From: Panax quinquefolius
Taxonomy: Eukaryota > Streptophyta > Magnoliopsida > Apiales > Araliaceae
Assembly: GCA_020205615.1 (NCBI GenBank)
Contig: CM035162.1
Coordinates: forward strand, 37,748,464-37,812,463
Direction of reading: 5' to 3'
Length of the DNA: 64,000 nt
Position numbers and translations under genes: made by a program. The notes beneath the pieces are model-generated. The model was not told the origin of the DNA. It saw nothing but the letters and a program-made list of their open reading frames with translations, and made no database searches. How positions within the stretch are numbered: the first letter of the stretch is position 1; each line of letters begins with the position of its first letter. Of the stretch, positions 32,551 through 47,072 are shown one piece after another.

Positions 32551-32562
32551 TGGTATCAAAGC
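32551..32562 (+). other. Primer binding site of element 1
   Basis: TGGTATCAAAGC two bases after the LTR end. It matches the usual TGGTATCAGAGC complement of initiator tRNA-Met 3' end except for one base. Confidence 0.85.
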
Positions 32563-32734
32563 TTAGGATATGATCCTGGGCCGAGGTGTGAGACAAGAAC
32601 TAGGAGGGAGAGACGGAATTCCTTCGCTAGTATGACCTACCTAAGTTTATTTAGTATTTAATTGGTCTCATTCGAGTATAGGATAATATATTAATTTGTT
32701 TAATTAACCCTTGTTTTATGGCAAAGATTTAAGA

Positions 32735-33465
32735 ATGGCATCGAGAAATATTAACGATGGAGTGAATGAGACAAAGGAGACACCTTTAATCAATACCGGT
32801 GATAAGGTGCGGCGGGAAGACAATAATCCTCGGGTAAACAATAACACCGATGAAATGGTGAACGATGGGATATTCAGAGGCTTTATGCAATTCATGCAAC
32901 ATCAGGCGAAAGCGGTTCCTATTCAAAATGCAGGTGGAAACAATGGCAACCCACGGTCGGTCACCGCTAACCAGTTCAAGGAGCTGGGACCACCGGAGTT
33001 TTTGAGAAAGCCAGAACCACTTACGGCAGAGACGTGGATAAAGCATATCACCAAGATATTTGATGTCTTGGGATATTCCGAGGAGCAAAAGGTTCCCTTT
33101 GCCACTTTTTATGTTGCGAGGAGAGGCAGATTACTGGTGGGAATCGGTAAAACGTACTCAACATGCCGCATTGAACATGTCTTAGGAGAAGTTCCAAGAA
33201 TTATTCAACGACAAGTACTTTTCCGAAAGTATTCACACGTGAAGGAGGTTAAGTTCATCAAGTCGAGCAAAACAATATGAACGTGTCGCAATGACGAAGC
33301 TAAGTTTATGGAGTTATCCCGATTTTGCATCTCATTTGGTTGATAATGAGGAACGAATGACACGAATGTTTCTGCGAGGTTCAAACCCGAAATACGCTAA
33401 TACCTCATTTCTCACAAACTTTGTTTATATTCAGATGTTGTGAATATGGCTCAGTTAGTGGAGCG
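32735..33465 (+). pseudogene. Element 1 gag, 5' part
   Basis: The ATG at 32735 (MASRNINDG) starts a gag with the retrotrans_gag core FKELGPPEFLRKPEPLTAET then WIKHITKIFDVLGYSEEQKV. After YVARRG the frame slips twice. Family similarity continues as NDKYFSESIH-like and MELSRFCISF-like sequence and ends at MAQLVER (33465), where element 2 is inserted. Gag continues at 49944 (DNEPNFNRR). The slightly earlier ATG at 32711 is unlikely to be the original start. Confidence 0.8.
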
Positions 33466-35896
33466 TGTAAGACCCCAAATTATTAATAAATGAAATTTAT
33501 TTTCCTCTATTTATTATTTTGAAATAGTAAGGGTTGATTTGATTAATGTGGATAGTTATGGGTAAAATACTCAAATATTTCAATAAGCAAGTGGTTATAA
33601 AATATTCATTATTGCTTGGAATATTCGTTTGGTCGTGGAATATTCAGATCGCTTTGGGAATATTCGTATTTGACGGCGTAGCCTTTTTGGGGCCCCATAA
33701 CGGAAAAGCGATTGGATGAAGAAAATGACAAATATAAGTTGTTTATAAATAATGGCGTAGTTGTTATCGTTATCATCATTGGAATACCCAAAGGATTAAA
33801 ACACACTAATACGCGTTGTTGAACAAGAAGACACTCAGTATTGCACCAATTATTGATTCTTACGTAAGAAGGCACTACTCAATAATGGTTACGTAATTAC
33901 TGCTCAAAGATTTTATTTTATCGATTCAATAATTGCTTTGCATTGATATTTTATATTGTTGTTGTTTCAATAATTGTCATTACACAAGATTTTTTCATTA
34001 TCGAAACAATAATTCATATTATCTCGAATAATATTATTAGATAACATTATTGGCAATGTCTAGAAAGTTCGTTTCAAGGAGAGGTTTGGTCACCTAATCA
34101 TGCGCCAAGAAGAGAGAAATTCTTATCGAAAGCCCCTCTTCCTGAAGGAACCTATCTCGTTGTCAATATTGTGATTCTCAGTAATATTATTTGTGAATAA
34201 TTAATTATTGATTCATATGATGAGGAAAATATTGATTTTATGTGGATATAGATGGAGAAATTTTTTAAAATGACAATTGTTGAAAATTAATATTTTATCT
34301 TTTTCTGATAAAATAATTCATTTAAATATATTATTTTAATAATATAATAATGGTGATATTTTTACAATAAATGTGGGATATATGAGTATATGTGGAGGAG
34401 GAGTATTTTGTTACCAAAATATTTAAAGCATGTTTTATGTGTTTGGACCCTATTTCTCGATCGAAATTTGATTATAAATTTCAGTAAAATCGCTTGCTTG
34501 TGGATTTCGGTTAATTTTTGTTTGGAATTTGGAAAACTTCCTTCCGCAAAGTTGTAGATAATGGAATTTCCTATGGAAAATCGCGAGTTTTGAATTTTTC
34601 TGATAAAAGAGCTATTTATTATGAATTATTTAAGTTCCGAAGCTCCGAAATAATTAATTTTTGTAAGTTTTAATTATTTATTTTATGAAAAACATTTTTT
34701 TATTACTTTTCTAGAAGGTTGGCATGTGGGAAATGTTAGGAGCTGATTTCCAAAGAGGCGTAGGAAAATTTATTATTAATAATATATTATATTAATTTTT
34801 CTGCTTTGGTGTTCTAAGCAATTTCCTATAAATAGGGTGCTTAGGTTAGAATTGAAAATCACACCAGAAACTGAAGTTTTCTCTCTCTATATTATCGAGC
34901 GTATTCTTGTGAGTATTTTGGGTATACTTTGAGTATTGCTATATACGATGCAAGTTCAAGTCATAGCTTTATATCCTGTTTCAACTAGAAGTACTGCCTC
35001 TTCGAGGTAAGGGATGTTATTTTTTTTTTTAAAAATGATATTATTTCTTCAATATCATTATATTGGTGGAAACTTTTTATTAAATTTGAAACTTTTTCAT
35101 GTCGGGGTTACTATTCATGAGTTACTATTCATGAGTTACTATTCATGAGTTACTATTCACGAGTTACTTATTCACGAGTACTATTCACGAAGCGTGAAGA
35201 TATTTTTTGTGAAATTTCTATCTTTTGGTGTCGAGTTACTATTCACGATACTCACGACTATTCACGAATCATGCAAATTATTCACCAAAAAATGAAATTT
35301 CTTCTTTTTCATCCAAAATATCTATTCTGGATACTAGCTTTGATTGTATCCATGTTTTGATCATTCTTGAATTTTACTCCACTCGATTACTTATGAAGTA
35401 TTTTTGAACTTGGATTGTTTAAAATATGAATCCTTAATAATTGTTCTTTTGTTTCACCGGATTCGCTTCCTTTAAAATATTTTTCATCATCCTCACCCTA
35501 AATGATGATATTATTGAATATCTTTGGGCCTTTGTAGTGCAAAGATGAATGATTTCTTGATGAATATCTTTGGCCGTGAGTCTGAAGATGAGCAGTGTTG
35601 AAATGAACATGACTAATCGATTAATATCTTTGGCCCAGTAGTGCAAAGATGAACAGTGTTTAGATGAATACTTAATTAATCGATGAATATCTTTGGCTGT
35701 AGTGCAAAAGATGAATATTTGATTCCGTATATATATTGTTGATGTTACAGGATAAAATATCGACGATGAACTTTTAAATTCATATATAGAAGATAGTAGT
35801 TTGCATTCTCTACTTAACTCTTCTAATGAATTATTATTTTCACCGCGAAGATTGATTTAAAACCGGTTATCGATCAGTATTCTATTAGATTTTTCC
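33466..35896 (+). repeat. Element 2, 5' LTR (truncated)
   Basis: TGTAAGACCCCAAATTATTA... homologous to 47085-49560. It stops at TTAGATTTTTCC (35896), where the copia element begins. The last ~380 bp, PBS and gag start are missing. Contains the GTTACTATTCAYGA minisatellite at 35105-35270. Confidence 0.88.
34827..34834 (+). promoter_or_regulatory. TATA box, element 2 5' LTR
   Basis: TTTCCTATAAATA context, as in the sister LTRs. Confidence 0.6.
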
Positions 35897-35899
35897 TCG

Positions 35900-37769
35900 T
35901 AGGTTTGTAATATTCATAACGCAATCAAATTGCAAAAAAATGCTAAGCGTAAAAAAATCAGTTTAAAAAATTTACAAACCATATACCCGATCACCCTTTA
36001 TGCACAATTATTAATTAAACGAAAAGATAAAGAATAAAATCATACCTCAAGATCGAGCTTCCTCGTGTACAAGTTCACCTCCAAATCCTTTTCGCTCAAC
36101 TTGAATCCACCGGCTTGGTTCCTTCCTTTCGATCAACGTTAGCCACCCAAATGTTTGGGCCTCTGAGAGTGATCCACCAAGGAAGAAGAAAATTCAAGAA
36201 GAAGGGTGGTCATGGCTCAAACCCTAGTTTTTCTATCTCTATGTAAAAGGTGTACTCTCCCAACAATCGAATTATTACGTCAGATGTTGTGAAAAGTCAA
36301 CAACCCATACCACCCATAATAAGACTCTCTTATTTATAGATGTGGGCAACCCACCTTAACAATTAAGAAATTGGGTTTTATTTAATTAATTAAATTCTTT
36401 TAATTAATTAAGCTCCCTAATCTTATTAGGATAATTAATTAAACTCCTTTAACTAATTTTCCTTCCTAATCCAATTAGAATAAATGAGAGTACTTATATT
36501 AAATTAATTCCTAAACTCTTTTAGAAATTAAAATAATAATAATTGTAATAATATTAATAAGACTCTCTTATTAATTTATATTTAATATTTCTAAAATATT
36601 AAATAATAATATTAAGCTATTTAATTTATTCTATCACCATAGATTAAATTAAATATACTTAACATATTATTACGATTATGCCATTAACTTCTTAAATAAT
36701 TATTCTTCCTTTTATGGTGTGACCCTTTAGGTTCTCCATATTAAACCTATTGAATAAATCAATTAGAATAATTTAATCTTATTTAAATAAATAAATTAAA
36801 CAATTAATTTATTTAAATAAATAATATTTATTCTACAATAGGATAAGTTCTCCCTAATGATCATCAACGACTTTCCCGTATAATATAGATTTCAACATTA
36901 ATCATTAAAGAACCTTTCGAGTAAATAGTTACCGCATAATTCAATCCTTCCACCATACAATGTCCCAATTAAATATAAGACATGGAATTACCACAAGTCT
37001 TATTTTATTTAATTATATGTATTTCGATCCTTAAATGCACAACTCCAAATAATGCAAATTAGAAACTCCTTTCTAATTTCATTCTCGCTTTCGCCAAGGA
37101 CTACCGGGTCATCATTTATCGAATCACATAGACATTTCTCTTTTTATTGAAGTGGTAGATTCTTTATCGATCATACATTATCTCCATGTATAACTTATTA
37201 TACCCAAGCATACCCTTTGATATACCCTAAGGGTCTTAAGGAATAAGTCAAAGTATAACTCATCATACACAAGATACTATGATGATCTCAAGTCCAAGGA
37301 TTACTTGACTACTATCACTACAGAATTCCTATCGACAGCAAATAAAACTCCATTAGGTATTCCTTAGCGAGCCAATGCTCAAAGGAACTTATTCTCTAAT
37401 AAGCACCTACATACTTGCTTTAGTGTTCCACACAAATGATCATGAGATCAATCATCCTCATCCAACGAAAGTAAGAACGATGTACTAATCTATCCTGGAT
37501 TCACTAATCCCCAATTTAGTAATCCAACGATTGGGAACTATTTTAGTTTTAAGCTTTCTAAGAATTTAGATCTCATTAGAATGATCATCATCATTATTCT
37601 AAAAGCATTGCTTAAAACTACGGGTTTATCACATATTATAAAACAAAGATCATGTAGATAATTAAAAGCCTTTAATAAATTAATACTTTTATTAATAAAT
37701 GAATAAGATTGTTACAAAGTATATGCTTTATCATCAAACATGATCGGGTTTGTGTGCATACTACTTTCA
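35900..37769 (-). repeat. Copia 3' LTR
   Basis: On the minus strand begins TGAAAGTAGTATGCACAC right after the PPT and ends near TATTACAAACCTA. Very similar to 43401-45238 apart from small indels. Confidence 0.85.
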
Positions 37770-37784
37770 ATCTCCCACTCAGAC

Positions 37785-39990
37785 TAAAGCCAATCGCCAT
37801 GGTATCTTATACTCTTCTTCTCTAAGTGACGATTATCCCGCCGCTGGATAAGCTTTAGTTAATGGATATGTAATGTTGTTCATGAGAGTCCACTATCTCT
37901 ATAGTGATTTCCCATCTTTCAATGATTCTAATAATCAAATGAAAGTGCCACAACACATGTTTAGATCCAAGATGAGACTTAGAACTATTCCTAGTTCTCA
38001 GAATGAACTTTTAATCCAAACAATCAACTCCAGCAGCCTTCATTTATAGCTATATACTTGTGTTTTTATCACTAAACCAAAGAACTCTTTGTCGCTTTGG
38101 AACCTTTCCAATTCATCGCACCACTCGCTCAAGATAACGCTTTACCTTAAAGTGGATTTTCTCGTCTCTTGGTCCGTCTCTCGAAAACTTGAGTCCGTTA
38201 AGCCCTCTAGTTTTAATTTAGACCCACCATGAATATGATCACATCCTTAGTGCCTAAGCAAGAACTTTAAGATGTTTTTCACCGACTCATAGTGAACTTC
38301 TCCATATTACGACCGATCAACATCGTGTCTCGATATTTCATCAGCATACATGATCACACTCATGCGATCTCTTTCGTGAGTCTGTGGGGACTATTAAGAG
38401 AGATACACCCATAGCTCATCAACATGAGACATCTCTTGAGTTTGCCATGCTAAACGACTTTAGCATCAAATGAATATACGCCTCGGGTTAAGTCGAGCAT
38501 CCTCTTAAATCTATCTATATAGATTTATATCCCCAATTAAGATACTCTTCCAAATCATTCATGGAGGAATGTTTAGACAACTTTATCTTTACCGATCAGA
38601 AGATTGGTATGTCATTCCTCATCCGTAGTATATCAACATATAATACTAGAAATGTCACGACGCCCCAATCGACCCTTTTGTACACACTAGGTTCATTCTT
38701 ATTTTTCGAAAATCAAACTCTTTTGATCATCATCTTCATATTTGAGAAACTTGCTTCAATCCATTTCTCATCATCATTATCTCATCGATGAATCCATCAT
38801 CATCTTCTAGGTATCTCATCATCATCATGATGATTCCATACCTCCTAGGTATCTTATTACTATTCCGCATTTATTTATCTCTATGTGGGTACAATAGTTC
38901 ATCTACAAAAGTTCCTCTTATTCGACTTATAAAGTTGTTTTGTGGTTCTTGAACTTTTCAAGATCTATTATCCTCCCACTAGCCCCTTTCAATGATAAAC
39001 ACCTTTATCTTAGAAGGCAAACGTGTTTTCAAATAAACACCTTTTGCTAAGTAGATTATAGAACATATACCCTAAACTTACTTTTTAGATGTCCCACAAA
39101 TCAGACACTTGTCAAATCTTGTCCCAAGCTTATCCTTTTGAAACCTTTTCACATAAGTCGACAACCCTTTATCTTAACATACTTAAGATTAGAATCCTCC
39201 CCGTCCATAACTTTTATGGAGTCTTCAAATGGATTTTTTTGAGGTTACCATTTTCGTAGATATGCAGCCATTTCTTCTAGACATTATCCTGTAAGGATAC
39301 CGGAATGCTCAGAAATCATTATGGACCGCACTATGTCCAACAAGGTACGATTTTTCCTTTCGATACATCAATCAATTATTATCACAGATCGATGTGTCCA
39401 TTATGAGAAAAAACCATTTGAGATGATCTAGAAACTTATCAGACAAGTATTTATTCCTCGATCTAATCAAAGAATCTTAATACTTTGCCAATTTGTTTCA
39501 CTTCAATTCTTTTTCACCTTTCAAATAATTCACACTTGTATTTCAAAGAAATACACACATTCAACTCTTTTCAATGATCATCTCCTTTTCTTATACTAAT
39601 TTGTTCAATATGCAAAATTATTTTCACGTAAGTCAAGTATACAAAATTTATTAAGTAATATTCCATTTATACAAAACATTATTATTATAAATAGAACAAC
39701 AATTGTTCTTAATTATAATACCAAAGATTTCATCATCCAACAATAAAATGGAAATAATATTTTTAACAAGAACTCGAATACAATAACAACTTATCGACTT
39801 AATAGATTTGCCCAGTAGTATTGCTAAACTATAAGTTTCTATAGCTAATGCAAAGCAACCTTTGCTTCATTTTCCACACATAGATTACTTATATTTGTTT
39901 AGCTTTCTACTTCTGCTTGGTCCCTTCATAAATCTATATTTATGATAACCAAAGTCAGATCCAATACCCAAGTAGAACCTCGACTTAAAG
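37785..39990 (-). pseudogene. Copia pol remnant (RT end and RNase H)
   Basis: Read on the minus strand with several frameshifts. 38560-38290 matches the region after the RT core (YIDRFKRML-like, then KSFSMANSRDVS). 38285-38060 matches the RNase H start (KLKLEGLTDSSF, then WKGSKQRTLWFS-like). The end is IRYHGDWL followed by a stop at about 37790, the usual copia pol C-terminus. From about 38600 to 39990, where integrase and RT core should lie, I can align nothing confidently. Heavily degraded and non-functional. Confidence 0.7.
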
Positions 39991-40770
39991 AAAAATTTAT
40001 TTCAAATCATGAACAAAATCAGATTGTAACCAAACTTCACTAAGCTTCTTTTTTAGCCTCTCGCAAGATGCTTCTCGCAGCTTTTCCAAAGGTCCAAAGC
40101 TTATTGCAAAGGGAAGCAAAACCCTTTGCTATCCGTATCGCTTTTGTTCTTATTATCCTTTGTTTACGCCTTTCTATTTACCTTCTTTGAATCGCTCTTC
40201 TTTCGTAAGATCCTTTGGCCCCTACCAAGAAGACTTGATCTTTCTTGGTCGAAAGTGACTCTCAACATTTTTCAACATGTTAAGCAAATCAAATGAGGTC
40301 GATATCTAGCTTGTTCATATGAAAAATTCACAACAATTGTGAAAGGAGTCCGGAGTGAGTGCAAGATCAAATCTCGCTCAACTCTCCATCCATGACAAAA
40401 CCAATCATCCTAATCGATCAATCAAATTGATTATGTTAAGAACTTTTTGTCTGCATTATAGTGCCATCGGCCATTCTAGATCTAAGAGCTCCTTAGATAT
40501 CTCGATATCTATCACCCCATTTTCCTCACCATCAACTACTTGATGTGCAGAATATAGTAGAGAGCATCCATAGTTTCATGCCGACACGTCAAGCTCATAG
40601 CACTCATGGATGCGAGCATGATGCATCGAGCCAATCAGCATCATCTTGCCACTTTCTAAAAGTAGCAATCTCTTCCTCAGAGGCATCATCTCGCAACTAT
40701 CATAGGATAGGCGATATAAGACATAAGATAGCTTTTCAAATGCCATGAGAACTATTCTCAAATTCCTTAA
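39991..40770 (-). pseudogene. Copia gag remnant
   Basis: Minus-strand reading with frameshifts gives the typical copia gag order: HETMDALYYIL-like and EISKELLDLEWPMAL-like (about 40600-40440), then LNMLKNVESHFRPRK (about 40285-40240) followed by a lysine/arginine-rich stretch. I did not find an intact zinc knuckle. Confidence 0.55.
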
Positions 40771-41049
40771 CCAATCCGCTTAATTCTATTCCCGTTAATT
40801 TAGCATCTAATATGCTTCGCAGTTGATAGTAATTTTAGACATTGTAAAATTTCAGAAATGAATTTGTAATTAACAACATTTTAACATACATTCTTTTATT
40901 AATTACCAAAATAAATTAGGTCTTGTTTTAAATTGGTATCTCCCACTATTTTCTTCAAACTATATTACCTCACTTATATAGTTCGCAAAAAAATCTAATT
41001 AAGATTTGCTAGTGAGAATAAGGATCCCATTTCAAATGTATATAGCCTT

Positions 41050-41355
41050 GTGGTGACACAACAAACTATATATAAATAAATAGTAGTAGACAACTTTTGT
41101 CAATTACATCAACTATGCAACTCCTTTCTTTTTTTGCCTCTTAGATTATTTCGATCAAGTGGTGGCACATCCGAATCAAAATTATCCAAGTTAAGTCCAA
41201 CCTAGCACTCCATATATTCAAAAAAGAAAATATCATCCTCAGGTGACACAACAAAAAACAATATTGTTCAATTTTCTTTATAAGCATCAAATGTGATAAA
41301 TTAACATCTTAAATACTTAATACTTGCCTTGTGGTGACACAACAAACTCATATTA
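41050..41355. repeat. Three copies of a 19-bp motif in the copia leader
   Basis: TTGTGGTGACACAACAAACT at about 41051 and 41335, with a variant CAGGTGACACAACAAAAAAC at about 41241. Spacing is irregular (about 190 and 95 bp). Internally the motif contains TTGTGG/TGACACAACAA, a short inverted repeat. Confidence 0.7.
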
Positions 41356-42069
41356 AATATTTAATACTCTATTAATTTTATCATGCTAGAAGGCTTACGC
41401 TCTCGATATTCCAAATATCTTTGAACGCTAGACTTAATATAAAAAAAAATCGAGGGGTTTGTTATTAATTTGTCTCATCTTGCTTAGCTGCATGCATATA
41501 TATATATATATATATAAATACGCTATTATATTAATGAACATGCAAGCATGTTTGCATAATATATAATATATATATATATATAAGCATGCATATATATATA
41601 ATACTATATTCTACCCGATTGATTATGGACTTTATTCTAGTTCGTCTCACTAGAGCCACCAAGTGAACCAAAAGGTCAAACCCTAGGGGTGCAAGAAATA
41701 ATATTTAAATATAACTATTACATTTAAACCCTGCCCATTACAAACGGGTCTTCAAGCGCCTCGCTTCGCTTGATCTCCAATTTTCAAAATTAATTCTAAC
41801 TATTCCTATTACAAAACTATTTAAAATAAATAGAAACCTCGATCAAAAATAAGGGAAGTACATAGAGGGAGATAGAATTTACATTAAGAAAAAAATTAGA
41901 GAAGACGAGGTACGCAGAATTCCCATTTAATAAAACCCATACATTCACGCATCCAACTAAAATAAAATCCAATCATATCGGGTCAATAAATCCATAATCA
42001 ATCCCATTTATTATCATACACATCACCATACGATCAATAAATAACATTCATCTTATGAATAATAAACAT

Positions 42070-42800
42070 TTAATATATATATCGATATCATTTAATGGGC
42101 AAATTTAGTTAAGATAAAATCTATTTTTGAATCAAAATAAACTCCTTTATTTTAATCCAAATTTAAATCAAAATAAAACTATTTTATTTTAATTTATCCA
42201 ATTTTGAATAAAATAAACTATTTTATTTTAATCAAAATTTTAATCAAAATAAACTCCTTTATTTTAATTAATTATGGAATCCAATTCCATGTAAAAAAAA
42301 ATAATTAAAATAAACTCTTTTTTTTAATTAATTATGGAATCCAATTCCAATTATAAAATTTTATTTTAATTAATTATGAAATCCAATTCCATTAAAAAAA
42401 ATTAAAAGGAAACACTTGATTATCTTTTCCTATTCACAAATAAACTCCTTTATTTTGAATAATATGAAATCTTATTTCATATTTAAATAAACTCCTTTAT
42501 TTAAGGAAATTATTGATTCTTTTTCCTATTCACAAATAAACTCACAATAATATGAAATTTTTCATTTTAAATAAACTCCTTTATTTAAGGAAATCTTTTA
42601 TTTCATATCACAAATAAACTCCTTTATTTAAGGAAAAATAAAATCCAATTTCAACTCCAATTAGTTATCATGGAATCCAATTCCAACTCTAATTAGTTAA
42701 GATGAAATTTAATTTTAAAATTAAAATAAACTTTTTATTTTAATATTAAAATAAACTTTTTATTTTAAAATTAAAATAAACTTTTATTTTAATTATAAAA
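42070..42800. repeat. Degenerate AAATAAACTCCTTTATTT repeat field
   Basis: More than ten irregular copies of AAATAAACTCCTTTATTTTAA mixed with ATGGAATCCAATTCCA units. This is leader DNA of the copia element between its 5' LTR and gag. Not coding. Confidence 0.8.
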
Positions 42801-42810
42801 TAAATATTAT

Positions 42811-43021
<211 letters not shown>

Positions 43022-43238
43022 TTTTTTTTTTTTTTTTTTTTATTTAAATAAAATATGTCGCTAATATATAAATATATTTATTTTATATATTATATAATAA
43101 TATATATATATATATTTTATATATATATATATAAATAAATTTTTTATATATAAATTTTCATTATTTTTTTTTTTTTATTAAAATTTATTTCTAATTTATG
43201 ATAATTATAATATAAAAAATAATTTAAAATTTTTTTTA

Positions 43239-43293
<55 letters not shown>

Positions 43294-43400
43294 ATACAAT
43301 AAAATTATGCCCAATTAAATTGTTCTAAACACATATCAATATACATATCAAATTAAAAACAATTAATAATTCGTATAAAGGTTCGGCTCGATGCCACCGT

Positions 43401-45238
43401 TAGGTTTGTAATATTCATAACGCAATCAAATCAAATAAAAAAAAATAAAGCGTGTAAAAATCGTAGTTTAAAAATTTACAAACCATATACCCGATCACCC
43501 TTTATGCATAATTATTAATTAAACGAAAAGATAAAGAATAAAATCATACCTCAAGATCGAGCTTCCTCGTGTACAAGTTCACCTCCAAATCCTTTCGCTC
43601 AACTCAATCCACCGGTTTGTTCCTTCCTTTCGATCAACGCAAGCCACCCAAATGTTCGCCTCTGAGAGGTGATCCACCAAGGAAGAAGAAAATTCAAGAA
43701 GATGGGTGGTTTGCTCAAACCCTAGTTTTTCTATCTCTATGTAAAAGGGCGATACTCTCCAACAATTGAAATTATTACGATATTGAAAAAAGTCAACAAC
43801 CCCATCCACCCATAATAAGACTCTCTTATTTATAGATGTGGGCAACCCACCTTAACAATTAAGAAATTGGGTTTTATTTAATTAATTAAATTCTTTTAAT
43901 TAATTAAGCTCCTAATCTTATTAGGATAATTAATTAAACTCCTTTAACTAATTTTCCTTCCTAATCCAATTAGAATAAATGAGAGTACTTTATATTAAAT
44001 TAATTCCTAAACTCTTTAGAAATTAAAATAATAATAATTGTAATAATATTAATAAGACTCTCTTATTAATTTATATTTAATATTTCTAAAATATTAAATA
44101 ATAATATTAAGCTATTTAATTTATTCTATCACCATAGATTAAATTAAATATACTAAACATATTATTACGATTATGCCATTAACTTCTTAAATAATTATTC
44201 TTCCTTTTATGGTGTGACCCTTTAGTTCTTCTCCATATTAAACCTATTGTGAATAAATCAATTAGAATAATTTAATCTTATTTAAATAAATAAATTAAAC
44301 AATTAATTTATTTAAATAAATAATATTTATTCTACAATAGGATAAGTTCTCCCAATGATCAACGACTTTCCGTATAATATAGATTTCAACATTAATCATT
44401 AAAAGAACCTTTCGAGTAAATAGTTACCGCATAATTCAATCCTTCCACCATACAATGTCCCAATTAAATATAAGATATGGAATTACCGCCAAGTCTTATT
44501 TTATTTAATTATATGTATTTCGATCCTTAAATGCACAACTCCAAATAATGCAAATTAGAAACTCCTTTCTAATTTCATTCTCGCTCGCCAAGGACTACCG
44601 GGTTGTCATTTATCGAATCACATAGACATTTCTCTTTTTTATTAGAAGTGGTAGATTCTTTATCGATCATACATTATCTCCATGTAAACTTATTATACCC
44701 AAGCATACCTTTGATATACCCTAAGGGTCTTAAGGAATAAGTCAAAGTATAACTCATCATACACAAGATACTATGATGATCTCAAGTCCAAGGATTACTT
44801 GACTACTATCACTACAGAATTCCTATCGACAGCAAATAAAACTCCATTAGGTATTCCTTAGCTGCCAATGCTCAAAGGAACTTATTCTCTAATAAGCACC
44901 TACATACTTGCTTTTAGTGTTCCACACAAATGATCACGAGATCAATCATCCTCATCCAACGAGCAAGCAACGATGTACTAATCTATCCTGATTCACTAAT
45001 CCCCAATTTAGTAATCCAACGATTGGGAACTATTTTAGTTTTAAGCTTTCTAAGAATTTAGATCTCATTAGAATGATCATCATCATTATTCTAAAAGCAT
45101 CGCTTAAAACTACGGGTTTATCACATATTATAAAAACAAAGATCATGTAGATAATTAAAAGCCTTTAATAAATTAATACTTTTTATTAATAAATGAATAA
45201 GATTGTTACAAAGTATATGCTTTATCATCAAACATGAT
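43401..45238 (-). repeat. Copia 5' LTR (tip missing)
   Basis: Matches 35900-37743 over its whole length. It lacks the TGAAAGTAGTATGCACACAA start present in the other LTR and ends at a junction with gag of element 2. Confidence 0.85.
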
Positions 45239-47072
45239 ATCAAAGGTATGCTATAATTATGGAAAAGAAGGACATATCGCCGAGATCAGACGATATCAAA
45301 ACCAGTCCAATGAATGGTGACTCAAAAGGATGTCCCGTAAAAGTCAAAGTCAACGGTTCTCGAAGAGTGTTTGTCGTGGCCAAATTAAATGCGAGGAACC
45401 CGAACGGTTAGCACGTTAGTTAATTATAAATTCTTGCGAAGTTTATACCTTACTAGATACCTGGTTCTACCCATTCTTTTATCTCTCTTGCTTATAGCTC
45501 AACGCTTTGAACTCGACTACGGAGAAATTAGACTTTGACCTATTTATGGAGACTCAGATTTAGAGAAACTTTCATTACATCCGTTGTTTAGAAATCTTGC
45601 TTGATTCAGGTTGGCACTATCACATTACCTGTTAACCTTATTTCTATAGAGATATTTACTTTTGATGTGATTTTAAGGTTAACTACTCATCATGCCAAAA
45701 TTGATTACTTTCGTAAGGTTGTTAGTTTTCATATTCTTAAGCAACCTGTTATTCGAATTCAAGCAATCAAACCATTGTAGTCAAACATTTTCATATCAAG
45801 CCATGAAGTCATTCGTTTATTACGGATGTCAAGTTTTCTTAGTCCATGTTATGGATTTGAATAAAGACACGTCAGATTTGAATAATATTCCTGTTGTTAT
45901 TAATTTTTCCTGACGTATTTCCTGAAGAATTTCTTGGCTTACTCCCAAGCCCGATATTAAATTTTGTATCGACTTTGAACCCTGAGAGACAAAACTCATT
46001 TCTAAAATCTCATATCGAATGGCTCCTATTGAACTTCGTGAGTTAAAATTCAACTATAGAATTTGGTACCGAGCCTTTATCCGGTGACTTCCTTTGTGGA
46101 ATGCACCGGCCGCATTCTCCGTAGGGGACACCATATTCGTGCGATAGTAAACCGATAGGTGTCATTGTAACGTCTTATCCAAGGTTGGGATATGAGTCAC
46201 GAGCTTGAGAACAACCTAAGTCGGTAATCAAAATACGTATCTTTCTAGGCTTAGTTGGTTATTATCGGAGATTCGTTGAAGGATATTCTCGAATCGCTAC
46301 TCCATTAACGCAACTGACTCGTAGAGATACAAAATTCGAATGGAGCAAGGAATGTGGGAAGAGCCTCGAAGAACTCAAGAGGAGACTCATTTCAGCACAT
46401 GTTCTGACCATGCCATCCTAGAAAAGCGAACATGGTAGCTGACGTGTTGAGTAGAAGATCGTATACAAGTCGAAAGTACGATATTGTTAAAGACTCATTT
46501 CAGTATAATTTACAAATAATAGAGATGGAGATGAAAACTCTAGTACCCACGTGATGATATACGAGTATAATCGACTTTTAATCGATAAAGTTAAAGTTGC
46601 TCAAGCTACACACCGGAGTGATGAATTTGAAGAAGGAGGTGCAAGAAGTTGTTATTTCAAAAGCGAGAATCGTTGAGGTGAGGAAAGCTCAAACCTTCGA
46701 TTTATTAATCCATTTGAAATTCTCGATCGAATAGGAACCGCGGCCTATAGACTCGCTTTTACCGCCAAGTATGACGCGTGTTCATAACGCTTTTTCACGT
46801 GTCGATGTTACGTAAATATGTAGACGACCCGAACCACGCTATCGAAGTTAGAACCGAACGAGATAACCAAGACTTAACATACGAGGAGGTACCGTCAAGA
46901 TCTTGGATAGAAAGAACATGTCCTATGTACCAAGGTTATACCACAAGTTAAAGTTTTGTGGAGAAACCATGCTATTCAAGAAATGACCGGAGTTGGAAAC
47001 GGAAATGAAAGCGAGGTATTCTCATCTTTTCAAACACACTGTGTATCGCCAATTTCGAGGACAAAATTTCAT
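45239..47072 (+). pseudogene. Element 2 gag-pol remnants
   Basis: In order: degraded zinc knuckle (CYNYGKEGHIAEIR, 45250-45290), protease-like LLDTGFYPFF-like and EKLDFDLFMET (45440-45550), the stretch THHAKIDYFRKVVSFHI (45680-45740), the RT approach LPKPDIKFCIDFEP-like and YRMAPIELRELK (45930-46050), then a jump to the RT-RNase H link FLGLVGYYRRFVEGYSRIAT then PLTQLTRRDTKFEW (46235-46340), DALSRR-like (46440-46460), and finally a chromodomain-like end (VDDPN...LTYEEVPVKIL, VKVLWRNHAIQEM, 46790-47035). RT catalytic core, most of RNase H and all integrase are absent. Many frameshifts. Confidence 0.8.
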
